DNA of 64,000 nt, from contig NZ_JAGGPF010000009.1 in the NCBI RefSeq assembly GCF_018613935.1, positions 372,001 to 436,000 on the forward strand, read 5' to 3'. The number at the start of each line of letters is the position of its first letter. Positions within the stretch are counted from its first letter, which is position 1. This document shows positions 16,270-24,406 of the stretch, piece after piece. The notes beneath the pieces were generated by a model, which saw only the letters and a program-made list of their open reading frames with translations, was not told the origin of the DNA and ran no database searches. Origin of the DNA: Agromyces sp. ISL-38. Its GTDB lineage: Bacteria; Actinomycetota; Actinomycetes; Actinomycetales; Microbacteriaceae. The translations under genes were made by a program, and so were the position numbers.

Positions 16270-17292
16270 CTACTTGACCCCGGACGACTGGATGGAGCCG
16301 ATGATCCGGCGACCGAAGATGATGACGAGAATGAAGATCGGCACAGCCGCCAGGAGCGCACCGGCCATGAGGCCTGCCCAGTCGGGGCTGCCCTGCGGGG
16401 TCTGCGACTTGAAGATGCCGAGCCCCACGGTGAGGAGTTTGCTGTCTTCGGTCTGACCCACCAGCAGGGGCCAGAGGTAGTCGTTCCAGTAGAAGATGAA
16501 CTGCAGGATCGCGATCGTGACGATCTGCGGCGCGACCAACGGCGCTGCGATCCGATAGAAGATCCGCCAGGTTCCCGCCCCGTCGATGACGGCGGCCTCG
16601 AGGATGCTCCGGTTCACCCCGAGGAAGAACTGGCGAAGGAAGAACACGACGAACGGCGACATGAAGATCGACGGCAATGCGATGCCGACGAAGGTGTTCA
16701 GCAGGCCGAGTTCCTTGACGAGGATGAAGTTCGGAAGCAGCGTGAAGATCCCGGGTACCAGCAGGGCGATGAGGAAGATCGCGAACACCGTGTCCCGGCC
16801 CCGCCAGCGCAGCACTCCGAATGCATAGGCCGCTGCCGACGAGAACGCCACCTGCCCGACCGTGATGAGCACGCAGACGATGACCGAGTTGAGCAGGTAG
16901 AGACCGAAGTTGATGTCGGCGCCCGACCCGCCCTCCGCGAGGGCATCGCTGGTGCTGGCGATTCCGAGCACCCGCTCGAACGCTCCGAGGGTGAACTCGA
17001 CCGGCAGCAGGCTCAGCGGATCGGAGAACATCGCGTTGTTCGTGCTGAACGCGGTGCGAATCATCCACCAGAACGGAAACAGCGTGCCGACCACGACGAT
17101 GCCGAGGGCGATGCCGCCGAAGATCCGTGAGCGGCGCGACGAGGTGCGGAATCCCTCATCGGTTGCTCCGGAGCGTTTGGTGACGCGGACGCGACCGGTG
17201 GAGGGAGCGCTCTCGGAAACGCTGGGGCCGTCGGTGGTGTCGGGGCTACCGGTGGCGTCGGGGCGGAGGCGAGTGAGGTTCGACATGTTCAC
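16270..17292 (-). CDS. Carbohydrate ABC permease (MalG-type)
   Basis: A 340-residue inner-membrane subunit of a CUT1 sugar importer. A 70-residue polar N-terminal extension precedes six predicted helices; the EAA loop that contacts the ATPase is EAAVIDGAGTWRIFYRIAAP. Start GTG 17292 overlaps the stop of the partner permease (GTGA), suggesting coupling; ATG 17286 is an alternative. It forms a heterodimer with the MalF-type gene at 17289. Confidence 0.92.
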   Translation of the reverse strand: MNMSNLTRLRPDATGSPDTTDGPSVSESAPSTGRVRVTKRSGATDEGFRTSSRRSRIFGGIALGIVVVGTLFPFWWMIRTAFSTNNAMFSDPLSLLPVEFTLGAFERVLGIASTSDALAEGGSGADINFGLYLLNSVIVCVLITVGQVAFSSAAAYAFGVLRWRGRDTVFAIFLIALLVPGIFTLLPNFILVKELGLLNTFVGIALPSIFMSPFVVFFLRQFFLGVNRSILEAAVIDGAGTWRIFYRIAAPLVAPQIVTIAILQFIFYWNDYLWPLLVGQTEDSKLLTVGLGIFKSQTPQGSPDWAGLMAGALLAAVPIFILVIIFGRRIIGSIQSSGVK

Positions 17293-18188
17293 CGTTCCAG
17301 GTCTGAGTCGTTGGCGCGGAGCACCCGGAGCTGAATGAGGGCCACAGCACCGAGGATGAGCATGAGGATGACCGACATCGCCGAGGCGTACCCGAAGTCG
17401 AACCGGCCGAACGCTCGTTCGTAGATGTAATAGGTGATCGCGCGAGTGGCGTCGACGGGCCCTCCCCCGGTGGTCACCGCGATCGTGTCGAAGATCTGGA
17501 ACGCACCCACGAGCGTGATCACAAGCACGAAGGCGAGAACCGGCCGGAGCAGCGGCAGCGTGATCCCGAAGAACGTGCGAGCCTCACCGGCGCCGTCGAC
17601 TTCGGCAGCCTCGTAGACGTCGCGCGGGATGGCCTGCAGCCCGGCGAAGATGAGCAGCGTCGTGTACCCGAGGTGGCGCCACACGTTGATCAAGGCGATC
17701 GTCGGCATCGCGAGTGCCTCATTGCCGAAGAAGCCGACACGATCGAAGCCCAGGGCATCGAGACCGGAGTTGATCAGTCCGAGGTTGTAATCTGCCAGCC
17801 AGAACCAGACGAGCGCGACCACGACGTTCGCGATCAGGTACGGCAGCAACACCACGCCGCGCACCATCATCGATCGGGTGAACCGCTGGAGGAGCACTGC
17901 GAGCACGAGTGCTGCGATCGTCTGCACTCCGATGTTGATGACCACGTACTCGGAGGTCACGACGAGCGAGTTCCAGAAGACGGGGTCGCCGGCGATCGCC
18001 ACGTAGTTGTCGAGGCCGACCCACTCTGGAGGCTGCAGGAGGTTGAACTCGGTGAAGCTGAGATACACACCGCGCACCGTGGGCCACGCGAAGAACGCGA
18101 GGAACCCGATGAGGGCGGGTATGAGGAAGATCATTGCCGATCTGAAATCACTGCGCCGTATTGGCTTCGTTGCCACCGTCGTCACCAC
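17289..18188 (-). CDS. Carbohydrate ABC permease (MalF-type)
   Basis: A 299-residue membrane permease with six helices and EAA motif EAAEVDGAGEARTFFGITLP. It is the first gene of the alpha-galactoside operon. Start GTG 18188 was chosen because GGAGGACCAA lies immediately upstream with good spacing; a second GTG follows directly. The upstream 200 bp, shared with a divergent glycosyltransferase gene, are AT-richer than the surroundings and carry the operon promoter. Confidence 0.92.
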   Translation of the reverse strand: MVTTVATKPIRRSDFRSAMIFLIPALIGFLAFFAWPTVRGVYLSFTEFNLLQPPEWVGLDNYVAIAGDPVFWNSLVVTSEYVVINIGVQTIAALVLAVLLQRFTRSMMVRGVVLLPYLIANVVVALVWFWLADYNLGLINSGLDALGFDRVGFFGNEALAMPTIALINVWRHLGYTTLLIFAGLQAIPRDVYEAAEVDGAGEARTFFGITLPLLRPVLAFVLVITLVGAFQIFDTIAVTTGGGPVDATRAITYYIYERAFGRFDFGYASAMSVILMLILGAVALIQLRVLRANDSDLER

Positions 18189-18220
18189 TTGGTCCTCCGA
18201 TTAACTTCATTGTTGGAAGA

Positions 18221-18249
18221 AACCTAGTGACTTTGGCTCAGCTTCACAA
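18221..18249 (-). promoter_or_regulatory. Candidate promoter of the alpha-galactoside operon
   Basis: On the minus strand TTGTGA (18249-18244) is followed after 17 bases by TAGGTT (18226-18221), 33 bases before the GTG start. The match to the -35/-10 consensus is moderate; support comes from exact spacing and an AT-richer local composition. Confidence 0.35.
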
Positions 18250-18390
18250 GTGCCATTCGCTTGTTTTGGCGACAACGCAGATATCTTGCTGACGGCTAAA
18301 GTTCCACGACGAAAAGAATGGCTTGGGAAGGTCGTTGACGCTCCGTATCGGCGCCTGTTGCCGAGCCACGGGGCGGTCGTATCCTCAGAC

Positions 18391-19653
18391 ATGAGTCGGA
18401 TTCAGATTGAACGACTGACGACTTCCACCACCCCTCGCAGCTACCTGTTCGCACTCACCGACGCCGGCGGCACCGTTCCCCCCGAGCTCGGTGTCGCACG
18501 TCGAGTCGTCGACCGGGGCCACCGTGTCACGGTGCTCGCCGACGAGTCGATGGCAGACCAGGTGCGCCGCACCGGGGCGGTGTTCCTGCCGTGGACGTCG
18601 AGCGCCGGCGAGTTCCGCGATTGGGAGCTGCGCACCCCGACGAGCCTCGCGCGAGGCATGGTCGATCACATGCTCGTCGGACCGGCTCCGGGCCAGGCGG
18701 ATGACGCGACCGCGGCAATCGACGCGACGCTGCCCGACCTCGTGGTGACCTCCTTCGTCGGCCTCGGCGCCATGATCGCGGCCGAGGCGCGCGGGCTTCC
18801 GTTCGACATCCTGATCCCGAACATCTACACGCTGCCCGCGCCGGGCATGCCGCCGCTCGGCGCCGGAATGTCGCCCGCGCGCGGTCCGCTCGGGCGACTG
18901 CGCGATCGGGTCGTGACGGCCGCGAGCACTCGGCTGATCGACCGGTACGCGCTCGCACGAGTCAACGCCCTCCGCGCCGAGCACCGCCTCGACCCGGTCG
19001 CGACGACGTGGAGCCAGATGCAGCGAGCGAGTCGTCAGCTGGTGCTCACCTCCGCGGCCTTCGACTTCCCGGCCACGCTGCCGCAGAACGCCCGCTACGT
19101 GGGGCCGATCCTCGACGATCCGGCTTGGGCGGCCGATGAGGCCTGGACCCCGCCGGCTGGAGAAGGGCCGCTCGTGCTGGTGGCCATGTCCTCGACGTTC
19201 CAGAATCATGTGGCGTGCCTGCAGCGAATCGTGGACGCGCTCGGGGGCCTGCCTGTGCGAGGTCTGGTGACCACGGGCCCCGCTGTCGCACCGTACGCGA
19301 TTCGGGCACCGGCGAACGTCACCGTGGTCGCCTCGGCGCCGCACCGCGAGGTGATGCGTCACGCCGGCCTCGTCATCACGCACGGCGGCCACGGCACCGT
19401 GATCAAGACCCTCGCCGCGGGCCTGCCGCTCGTCATCCTCCATCACGGCCGCGACCAGGCCGACAATGCCGCTCGGGTCACGGCCCGAGGTGTCGGCGTC
19501 GCCGTATCACGCCGCGCACCGGCGCGGAAGATCGCCTGGGCCGTCGCCGAGGTGCTCGGCGACCCCACCTATCGCGAGGCCGCCGAGCGACTCGGCCAGG
19601 CTGTGGCGCGCGACGCTGCAAGCAGTGCGCTGCTCGTCGAGCTCGAGCGCTGA
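18391..19653 (+). CDS. MGT/UGT-type GT-B glycosyltransferase
   Basis: A 420-residue glycosyltransferase of the family that includes macrolide glycosyltransferases and rhamnosyltransferases. The C-terminal nucleotide-sugar region shows GLVITHGGHGTVIKTLAAGL followed by PLVILHHGRDQADNAARV, which matches the UDP-GT signature; the N-terminal half is divergent, with GVARRVVDRGHRVTVLADES. Start ATG 18391 is preferred over an upstream in-frame ATG at 18250, which lies in the promoter region. It is 49 bases upstream of an aminoglycoside-phosphotransferase-like gene, suggesting a two-gene unit possibly modifying a drug or metabolite. Acceptor unknown. Confidence 0.83.
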   Translation: MSRIQIERLTTSTTPRSYLFALTDAGGTVPPELGVARRVVDRGHRVTVLADESMADQVRRTGAVFLPWTSSAGEFRDWELRTPTSLARGMVDHMLVGPAPGQADDATAAIDATLPDLVVTSFVGLGAMIAAEARGLPFDILIPNIYTLPAPGMPPLGAGMSPARGPLGRLRDRVVTAASTRLIDRYALARVNALRAEHRLDPVATTWSQMQRASRQLVLTSAAFDFPATLPQNARYVGPILDDPAWAADEAWTPPAGEGPLVLVAMSSTFQNHVACLQRIVDALGGLPVRGLVTTGPAVAPYAIRAPANVTVVASAPHREVMRHAGLVITHGGHGTVIKTLAAGLPLVILHHGRDQADNAARVTARGVGVAVSRRAPARKIAWAVAEVLGDPTYREAAERLGQAVARDAASSALLVELER

Positions 19654-19702
19654 GCCCGGCCGCCGTTTGCCATCCGGCGCGCAGATCCCGAAGTATTGGC
19701 AG

Positions 19703-20602
19703 ATGGATGTCGACGTGAGCATCGATGTGGAACTGGTCACTGCCCTCGTCTCCGAACAGTTCCCGCAGTGGAGCCAGCTGCCCGTCACCCCAGTGCTGCC
19801 CGGCGGATGGGACAACCGCACCTTCCGGCTCGGCGACGAGTTGAGCGTGCGCCTGCCGAGCCACGAGAACTATGTGCTCCAGGTCGAGAAGGAGCAGCGC
19901 TGGTTGCCCTTCCTGGCACCGCAGCTGCCCGTCCCGGTGCCGGAGCCGGTCGGAATAGGGCAGCCGTCGGAGCGCTTCCCGTTCCCATGGTCGGTGTACC
20001 GGTGGCTGCCGGGCCACGCGGCATCCGCCGACCTGATCGCTCATGACGCGACGTTCGCCGCCGATCTCGGCGATTTCCTCGCCGAGCTCCAGCGGGCGGA
20101 TGCATCCGGCGGCCCGCTCCCGGGCGCTCACAACTTCTCTCGCGGCGACTCGCCGGCCGTCTACGACGCGCAGACCCGGCAGGCGATCGAGGCCCTCGGC
20201 GAGACGATCGATGCCGCCATCGTTCGCGACGTCTGGGACGCCGCGCTCTCGACCCGGTGGCAGGCGGAGCCCGTGTGGTTCCACGGTGATGTCAGCGAGG
20301 GGAATCTGCTCGTCGACGGCCGACGGCTTGCCGCCGTCATCGACTTCGGCACGTCGGGCATCGGCGACCCGGCCTGCGACCTCGTCATCGGATTGACCAC
20401 GTTCCGCGGGGAAGCCCGCGAGGCGTTCCGGGAGCACCGAGCGCTCGACGCCGACACGTGGGCCCGGGCCCGAGGCTGGGCGATCTGGAAGGCGCTGATC
20501 GTGGCCGCCGGCATCGCGGGCTCGCACTCCCCCGCATCAGAGGCACTCAAGGCCCGGCGCACGATCGACGCCGTGATCGAAGATCACCTGGCATCCCGGT
20601 GA
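19703..20602 (+). CDS. Aminoglycoside phosphotransferase-family kinase
   Basis: A 299-residue APH/choline-kinase-fold protein. Seen: N-lobe VLPGGWDNRTFRLGDELSVR, Brenner motif VWFHGDVSEGNLLVDG with catalytic Asp196, and metal motif VIDFGTSGIGDPACDL at about 212-227. This group (APH, PF01636) phosphorylates aminoglycosides, macrolides or small metabolites; the substrate cannot be read from sequence. Start ATG 19703 (MDVDVSID). It follows the glycosyltransferase on the same strand. Confidence 0.87.
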   Translation: MDVDVSIDVELVTALVSEQFPQWSQLPVTPVLPGGWDNRTFRLGDELSVRLPSHENYVLQVEKEQRWLPFLAPQLPVPVPEPVGIGQPSERFPFPWSVYRWLPGHAASADLIAHDATFAADLGDFLAELQRADASGGPLPGAHNFSRGDSPAVYDAQTRQAIEALGETIDAAIVRDVWDAALSTRWQAEPVWFHGDVSEGNLLVDGRRLAAVIDFGTSGIGDPACDLVIGLTTFRGEAREAFREHRALDADTWARARGWAIWKALIVAAGIAGSHSPASEALKARRTIDAVIEDHLASR

Positions 20603-20691
20603 CGGTGGTGGGTCACGACGCGAGCCTCGCCGCCGTCGGCGCATCCGCGTAGCGTAGGCGACGAAGCGACGGGCCGAACAAGGAGGTTTAG

Positions 20692-20748
20692 ATGCAGGTG
20701 ATGTTGGGCCAGAAGAAGATCGTGATCTCCGAGCTCGAGAACGCCTGA
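20692..20748 (+). CDS. 18-codon micro-ORF with strong ribosome site
   Basis: ATG 20692 encodes MQVMLGQKKIVISELENA. It is preceded by AAGGAGGTTTAG, one of the best Shine-Dalgarno sequences in the window, and ends 11 bases before the ATG of the YciI-family gene. This could be a translated leader peptide or the remnant start of a decayed gene. I do not recognise the peptide. Confidence 0.45.
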   Translation: MQVMLGQKKIVISELENA

Positions 20749-20759
20749 CGGGCTCTCGG

Positions 20760-21143
20760 ATGCCACGCAATCCTGACATCCCCGATGCGTTCGACGTCTA
20801 CACGGTCGTGGTGCTGCGGCGGCCGGCCGATGCGCCGAGGTTCTCAGACGAGGAGCTCGACGCGCTCCAGGCACGCCACCTCGCCTACCGCGCCGAGCTC
20901 GTGCGGCAAGGCGTGGTGGTCGTGAACGGGCCGTTCGACGAGCAGAGCGACCCGTCGTATCGCGGCATGTCGATCTTCGCCTGCGACCATGCCGAGGCTG
21001 CACGGCTGTCGGACGGCGACCCATCGGTTGCGGCGGGGCGGCTCTCCTATGACGTGATGGAGTGGTGGGTGCGCGCCGGCTCGCTCGTCTTCCCGCTCGC
21101 CGACGGTCCGGTCGGCGACCGCCGCTCGATGCCCGACGACTGA
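20760..21143 (+). CDS. YciI-family protein
   Basis: A 127-residue dimeric ferredoxin-like alpha/beta protein of the YCII family. Seen: FDVYTVVVLRRPADAPRFSD, the helix LDALQARHLAYRAELVRQGV and the paired strand MSIFACDHAEAARLSDGDPS leading to YDVMEWW. Biochemical role in this family is usually unknown. It has a weak ribosome site of its own and sits directly behind the 18-codon micro-ORF, so coupling to translation of that peptide is possible. Convergent with the MarR gene. Confidence 0.8.
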   Translation: MPRNPDIPDAFDVYTVVVLRRPADAPRFSDEELDALQARHLAYRAELVRQGVVVVNGPFDEQSDPSYRGMSIFACDHAEAARLSDGDPSVAAGRLSYDVMEWWVRAGSLVFPLADGPVGDRRSMPDD

Positions 21144-21151
21144 CGACTGCG

Positions 21152-21616
21152 CTAGCCTGGGCGCGTGCCGGGAGGCGCGTCGCCCGTCACGGCTTCGAGC
21201 AACGCCTCGAGCCCATCGGCGACGTCGGCGAGTCGCGCGGGATCGACGGTCGCGAACTCCCGATCGATGGCCGGCAGGTACACCCGCGCCGCCGCGAGGA
21301 ACCTGCGCCGCCCGTCGCCGGTCAACAGCGCGAATGCCGAGCGGCGGTCGTCGGGATTCGGCTCCCTGGCCACGAGGCCCGCGTCGACGAGCTCATCGAC
21401 GAGCCGGCTCACGCGCGTGCGACTCAGCACCACCCGCTCGGAGAGCTGCCCCATGGTCAGGCGGCCACCGGCGTCGCGCAGTTCGAGCAGCACGTCGTAC
21501 CAGCTCAGGGGCATGTCGCCTTCTCGGGCGACGACGCGGTCGAGGCGCGGAAGCAGTGCGGCGTGCAGGCGCAGCATCGCCTCCCACGTGCGTTCGGCAT
21601 CACTCGGCGTCGGCAT
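21152..21616 (-). CDS. MarR-family regulator
   Basis: A 154-residue winged-helix repressor: LSWYDVLLELRDAGGRLTMG, recognition region LSERVVLSRTRVSRLVDELV, wing NPDDRRSAFALLTGDG. Such proteins often sense phenolics, quinones or oxidants. It is divergent from the FMN azoreductase gene with two GTGC...GCAC dyads between them, so it most likely represses the azoreductase in response to quinone-like compounds. Start ATG 21616. Confidence 0.9.
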   Translation of the reverse strand: MPTPSDAERTWEAMLRLHAALLPRLDRVVAREGDMPLSWYDVLLELRDAGGRLTMGQLSERVVLSRTRVSRLVDELVDAGLVAREPNPDDRRSAFALLTGDGRRRFLAAARVYLPAIDREFATVDPARLADVADGLEALLEAVTGDAPPGTRPG

Positions 21617-21638
21617 GATGCGAGCCTAGCGCAATTGT

Positions 21639-21696
21639 GTGCGTGCGCACGTACATGCTACTGTCCAGTCTCATCCAATTTATGTGCGTCTGCACA
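21639..21696. promoter_or_regulatory. Paired GTGC-GCAC operators for MarR/azoreductase
   Basis: GTGCG-TG-CGCAC at 21639-21650 and TGTGC-GTCT-GCACA at 21683-21696 are two related dyads within the 97-bp divergent spacer. One lies near the MarR start and one near the azoreductase start, consistent with dual repression. Confidence 0.65.
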
Positions 21697-21713
21697 CAAG
21701 AAAGGCTGGACCA

Positions 21714-22367
21714 ATGACCACGCTGCTGCACATCTCCGCGTCACCTCGTGGCGAGGCATCCGAGTCACGTGCGATCGCCCACGAGTTCGTCGCGGCGTTC
21801 CGAGCGGCGAACCCCGAGGCATCCGTCGACGAGTGGAACCTGTGGGACGGATCGCTGCCCGAATTCGGCCCCGACGGCGCGGGCGCGAAGATGCGGGTCT
21901 TCGCCGGCGAGCAGCCGGCGGGGCCGCAGGAGACCGCATGGCATCGCGCCCGCCTCGCCTTCGAGCGCTTCGCGGCGGCGGACCTCTACCTGTTCAGCCT
22001 GCCGATGTGGAACCACGGCATCCCGTACATCGCCAAGCAGTTCATCGACGTCGTCAGCCAGCCTGGCATGGTGTTCGACTTCGACCCCGAGACCGGGTAC
22101 ACCGGCCTGCTCAGCGGCCGCCGCGCGGCGGTCGTGTACACGAGCGCGGTGTACGGCGACGGCCGGCCCGCCGTGTTCGGGAGCGACTTCCAGCAGCCCT
22201 ACTTCGAGGACTGGCTGCGCTGGACGGGAATCACGGATGTCTCGTCGATCGGCTTCCGTCCGAACCTCGCGACTGCCGACGCCGAGCTGGGGCGGAGGTC
22301 GGCGCGGGATGCCGCGCGCCGCGAGGGCGCCGAGCTCGGTCGCACGACGCTGCTCCGCGCTTCCTGA
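21714..22367 (+). CDS. azoR: FMN-dependent NADH-azoreductase
   Basis: A 217-residue flavodoxin-fold quinone/azo reductase. Seen: TLLHISASPRGEASESRAIA (phosphate-binding loop for FMN), FSLPMWNHGIPYIAKQFIDV with the conserved flavin-binding PMWN, and the VVYTSAVYGDG segment. It would reduce quinones or azo compounds by two electrons using NADH. Start ATG 21714 follows GAAAGG. Regulated by the divergent MarR protein by context. Confidence 0.9.
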   Translation: MTTLLHISASPRGEASESRAIAHEFVAAFRAANPEASVDEWNLWDGSLPEFGPDGAGAKMRVFAGEQPAGPQETAWHRARLAFERFAAADLYLFSLPMWNHGIPYIAKQFIDVVSQPGMVFDFDPETGYTGLLSGRRAAVVYTSAVYGDGRPAVFGSDFQQPYFEDWLRWTGITDVSSIGFRPNLATADAELGRRSARDAARREGAELGRTTLLRAS

Positions 22368-22440
22368 TCCGACGCGGCATCGTCAACCTCATGGCGTGCG
22401 CCTTCCGGCGGCGTAGATTGGGCTCAACGAGGAGGTTCGC

Positions 22441-24399
22441 GTGAGCATTCGTGAGTCCACCGTCCCGCCTGTCGAACACGTCGACGAGCAGCAGTCGCGC
22501 GCCGTCGCTGAGGCCGCGCGCGAGCAGGAATGGCGCAAGCCGAGCTTCGCCAAGGGCCTCTACCTGGGGCAGTTCGACCTGTCGCTGATCCATCCGCACC
22601 CGCGACCGGAACCTGGCCGCATCGAGCGCGGCGAGAGGTTCCTCGCCGACCTCGAGTCGTTCCTGCGAACCGTCGACGTCGCGCTCATCGAGCGCGAGTC
22701 GCGCATCCCCGACGAGGTCTTCGCTGGGCTCGCTGAGATCGGTGCCTTCGGGATGAAGATCCCGGTCGAGCACGGCGGACTGGGGCTGGGACAGCACTAC
22801 TACAACCGCGCGCTGGTGATGATCGGGGCGATGAACGCCAGCATCGGCGCGCTGCTCTCGGCACATCAGTCCGTCGGACTGCCCGAGCCGCTCATGCTCG
22901 CCGGCACCGACGTGCAGAAGCGGCAGTACCTGCCGCGCTGCGCGAAGGGCGCGATCAGCGCCTTCCTGCTGACCGAGCCCGAGGTCGGCTCGGACCCTGC
23001 CCGACTGCGGGCCACCGCGGTGCCGACCGAGGATGGCACCGCGTACGTACTTGACGGCACCAAGCTGTGGACCACGAACGGGGTGGTCGCCGAACTGCTC
23101 GTCGTGATGGCGCGCGTGCCCAAGTCCGACGAACACCGCGGCGGGATCAGCGCCTTCATCGTCGAGGCCGACTCCCCCGGCATCACCGTGCACCGGCGCA
23201 ACGCCTTCATGGGGTTGCGCGGGCTCGAGAACGGACTGACCTCGCTGCGGAGCGTGCGAGTTCCGGCTGAGAACCTGATCGGCCGCGAGGGCGAAGGCCT
23301 CAAGATCGCGCTGACGACCCTCAACGCCGGCCGGCTGGCGATCCCGGCCATCTGCGCCGGCGTCGGCAAGTGGAGCCTGAAGATCGCGCGCGAGTGGTCG
23401 AAGGCACGCGTTCAGTGGGGCCGGCCCGTCGGCGAGCATGCCGCAGTCGCGCACAAGGTGGCCTTCATCGCCGCGACGACGTTCGCGCTCGAAGCGGTGG
23501 TCGACCTGTCGGGCATGCTCGCCGACGAGGACCGCAAGGACATCCGCATCGAGGCGGCGCTCGCCAAGATGTGGGCCTCCGAGATGGGATGGCGCATCGC
23601 CGACGAGCTCGTGCAGATCCGCGGCGGACGCGGGTTCGAGACGGCGGCGTCGCTCGCGGCTCGCGGCGAACGCGCGGTCGGCGCCGAGCAGGTGCTGCGC
23701 GACATGCGGATCAACCGGATCTTCGAGGGCTCGACGGAGATCATGCGCCTGTTGATCGCGCGCGAGGCCGTCGACGCGCACCTCAAAGCCGCGGGCGACC
23801 TGATCGACCCGCACCTCGACATGGCCCGCCGGCTGAAGGCCGCCGCCTCGGCCAGCGGGTTCTACGCCCGCTGGCTGCCGCAGCTGGTCACCGGCAAAGG
23901 CGATCTGCCCACCGCGTACGACGAGTTCGGCGCACTCGCACCCCATCTGCGCTACGTCGAACGCACGAGTCGCAAGCTGGCGCGCGCGACCTTCTATGGG
24001 ATGGCCCGCTGGCAGGGCGGTCTGGAACGCAAGCAGGGTTTCCTCGCCCGCGTCGTCGACATCGGCGCCGAGCTCTTCGCCATTTCGGCGTCGTGCGTGC
24101 GCGCGGCGATGATCGCCGCCGACACGCCGGATCAGGGCAAGGCCGCCTACCAGCTCGCCGACACGTTCGCCGAGCAGTCCCGTCTTCGTATCGAGCGGCT
24201 GCTGGATGCGCTCTGGCACAACACGGATGCCGCCGATGAGCGCCTTGCCGCACTGGTGCTCGACGGCAGCTATACCTGGCTCGAGCAGGGCATCATCGAT
24301 CCCAGCGAGGGCACCGGCCCGTGGATCACCGAGGAGGTGCCTGCCGACGCGGCGGAGAACGTGGCGCGCCGCGTCATCCGGCCGACGAAGGAGCCGTAG
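22441..24399 (+). CDS. Large acyl-CoA dehydrogenase (FadE10-like)
   Basis: A 652-residue flavoenzyme, longer than typical 380-residue members and close in length and layout to mycobacterial FadE10 and very-long-chain enzymes. Seen: substrate/FAD region AFLLTEPEVGSDPARLRATA, KLWTTNG, RAVGAEQVLRDMRINRIFEG with the putative catalytic Glu429 in FEGSTEIMR, then a 200-residue helical C-terminal extension. It oxidises acyl-CoA in beta-oxidation. Start GTG 22441 follows ACGAGGAGG. It is not linked to other fatty-acid genes here. Confidence 0.9.
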   Translation: MSIRESTVPPVEHVDEQQSRAVAEAAREQEWRKPSFAKGLYLGQFDLSLIHPHPRPEPGRIERGERFLADLESFLRTVDVALIERESRIPDEVFAGLAEIGAFGMKIPVEHGGLGLGQHYYNRALVMIGAMNASIGALLSAHQSVGLPEPLMLAGTDVQKRQYLPRCAKGAISAFLLTEPEVGSDPARLRATAVPTEDGTAYVLDGTKLWTTNGVVAELLVVMARVPKSDEHRGGISAFIVEADSPGITVHRRNAFMGLRGLENGLTSLRSVRVPAENLIGREGEGLKIALTTLNAGRLAIPAICAGVGKWSLKIAREWSKARVQWGRPVGEHAAVAHKVAFIAATTFALEAVVDLSGMLADEDRKDIRIEAALAKMWASEMGWRIADELVQIRGGRGFETAASLAARGERAVGAEQVLRDMRINRIFEGSTEIMRLLIAREAVDAHLKAAGDLIDPHLDMARRLKAAASASGFYARWLPQLVTGKGDLPTAYDEFGALAPHLRYVERTSRKLARATFYGMARWQGGLERKQGFLARVVDIGAELFAISASCVRAAMIAADTPDQGKAAYQLADTFAEQSRLRIERLLDALWHNTDAADERLAALVLDGSYTWLEQGIIDPSEGTGPWITEEVPADAAENVARRVIRPTKEP

Positions 24400-24406
24400 G
24401 CTCCGG

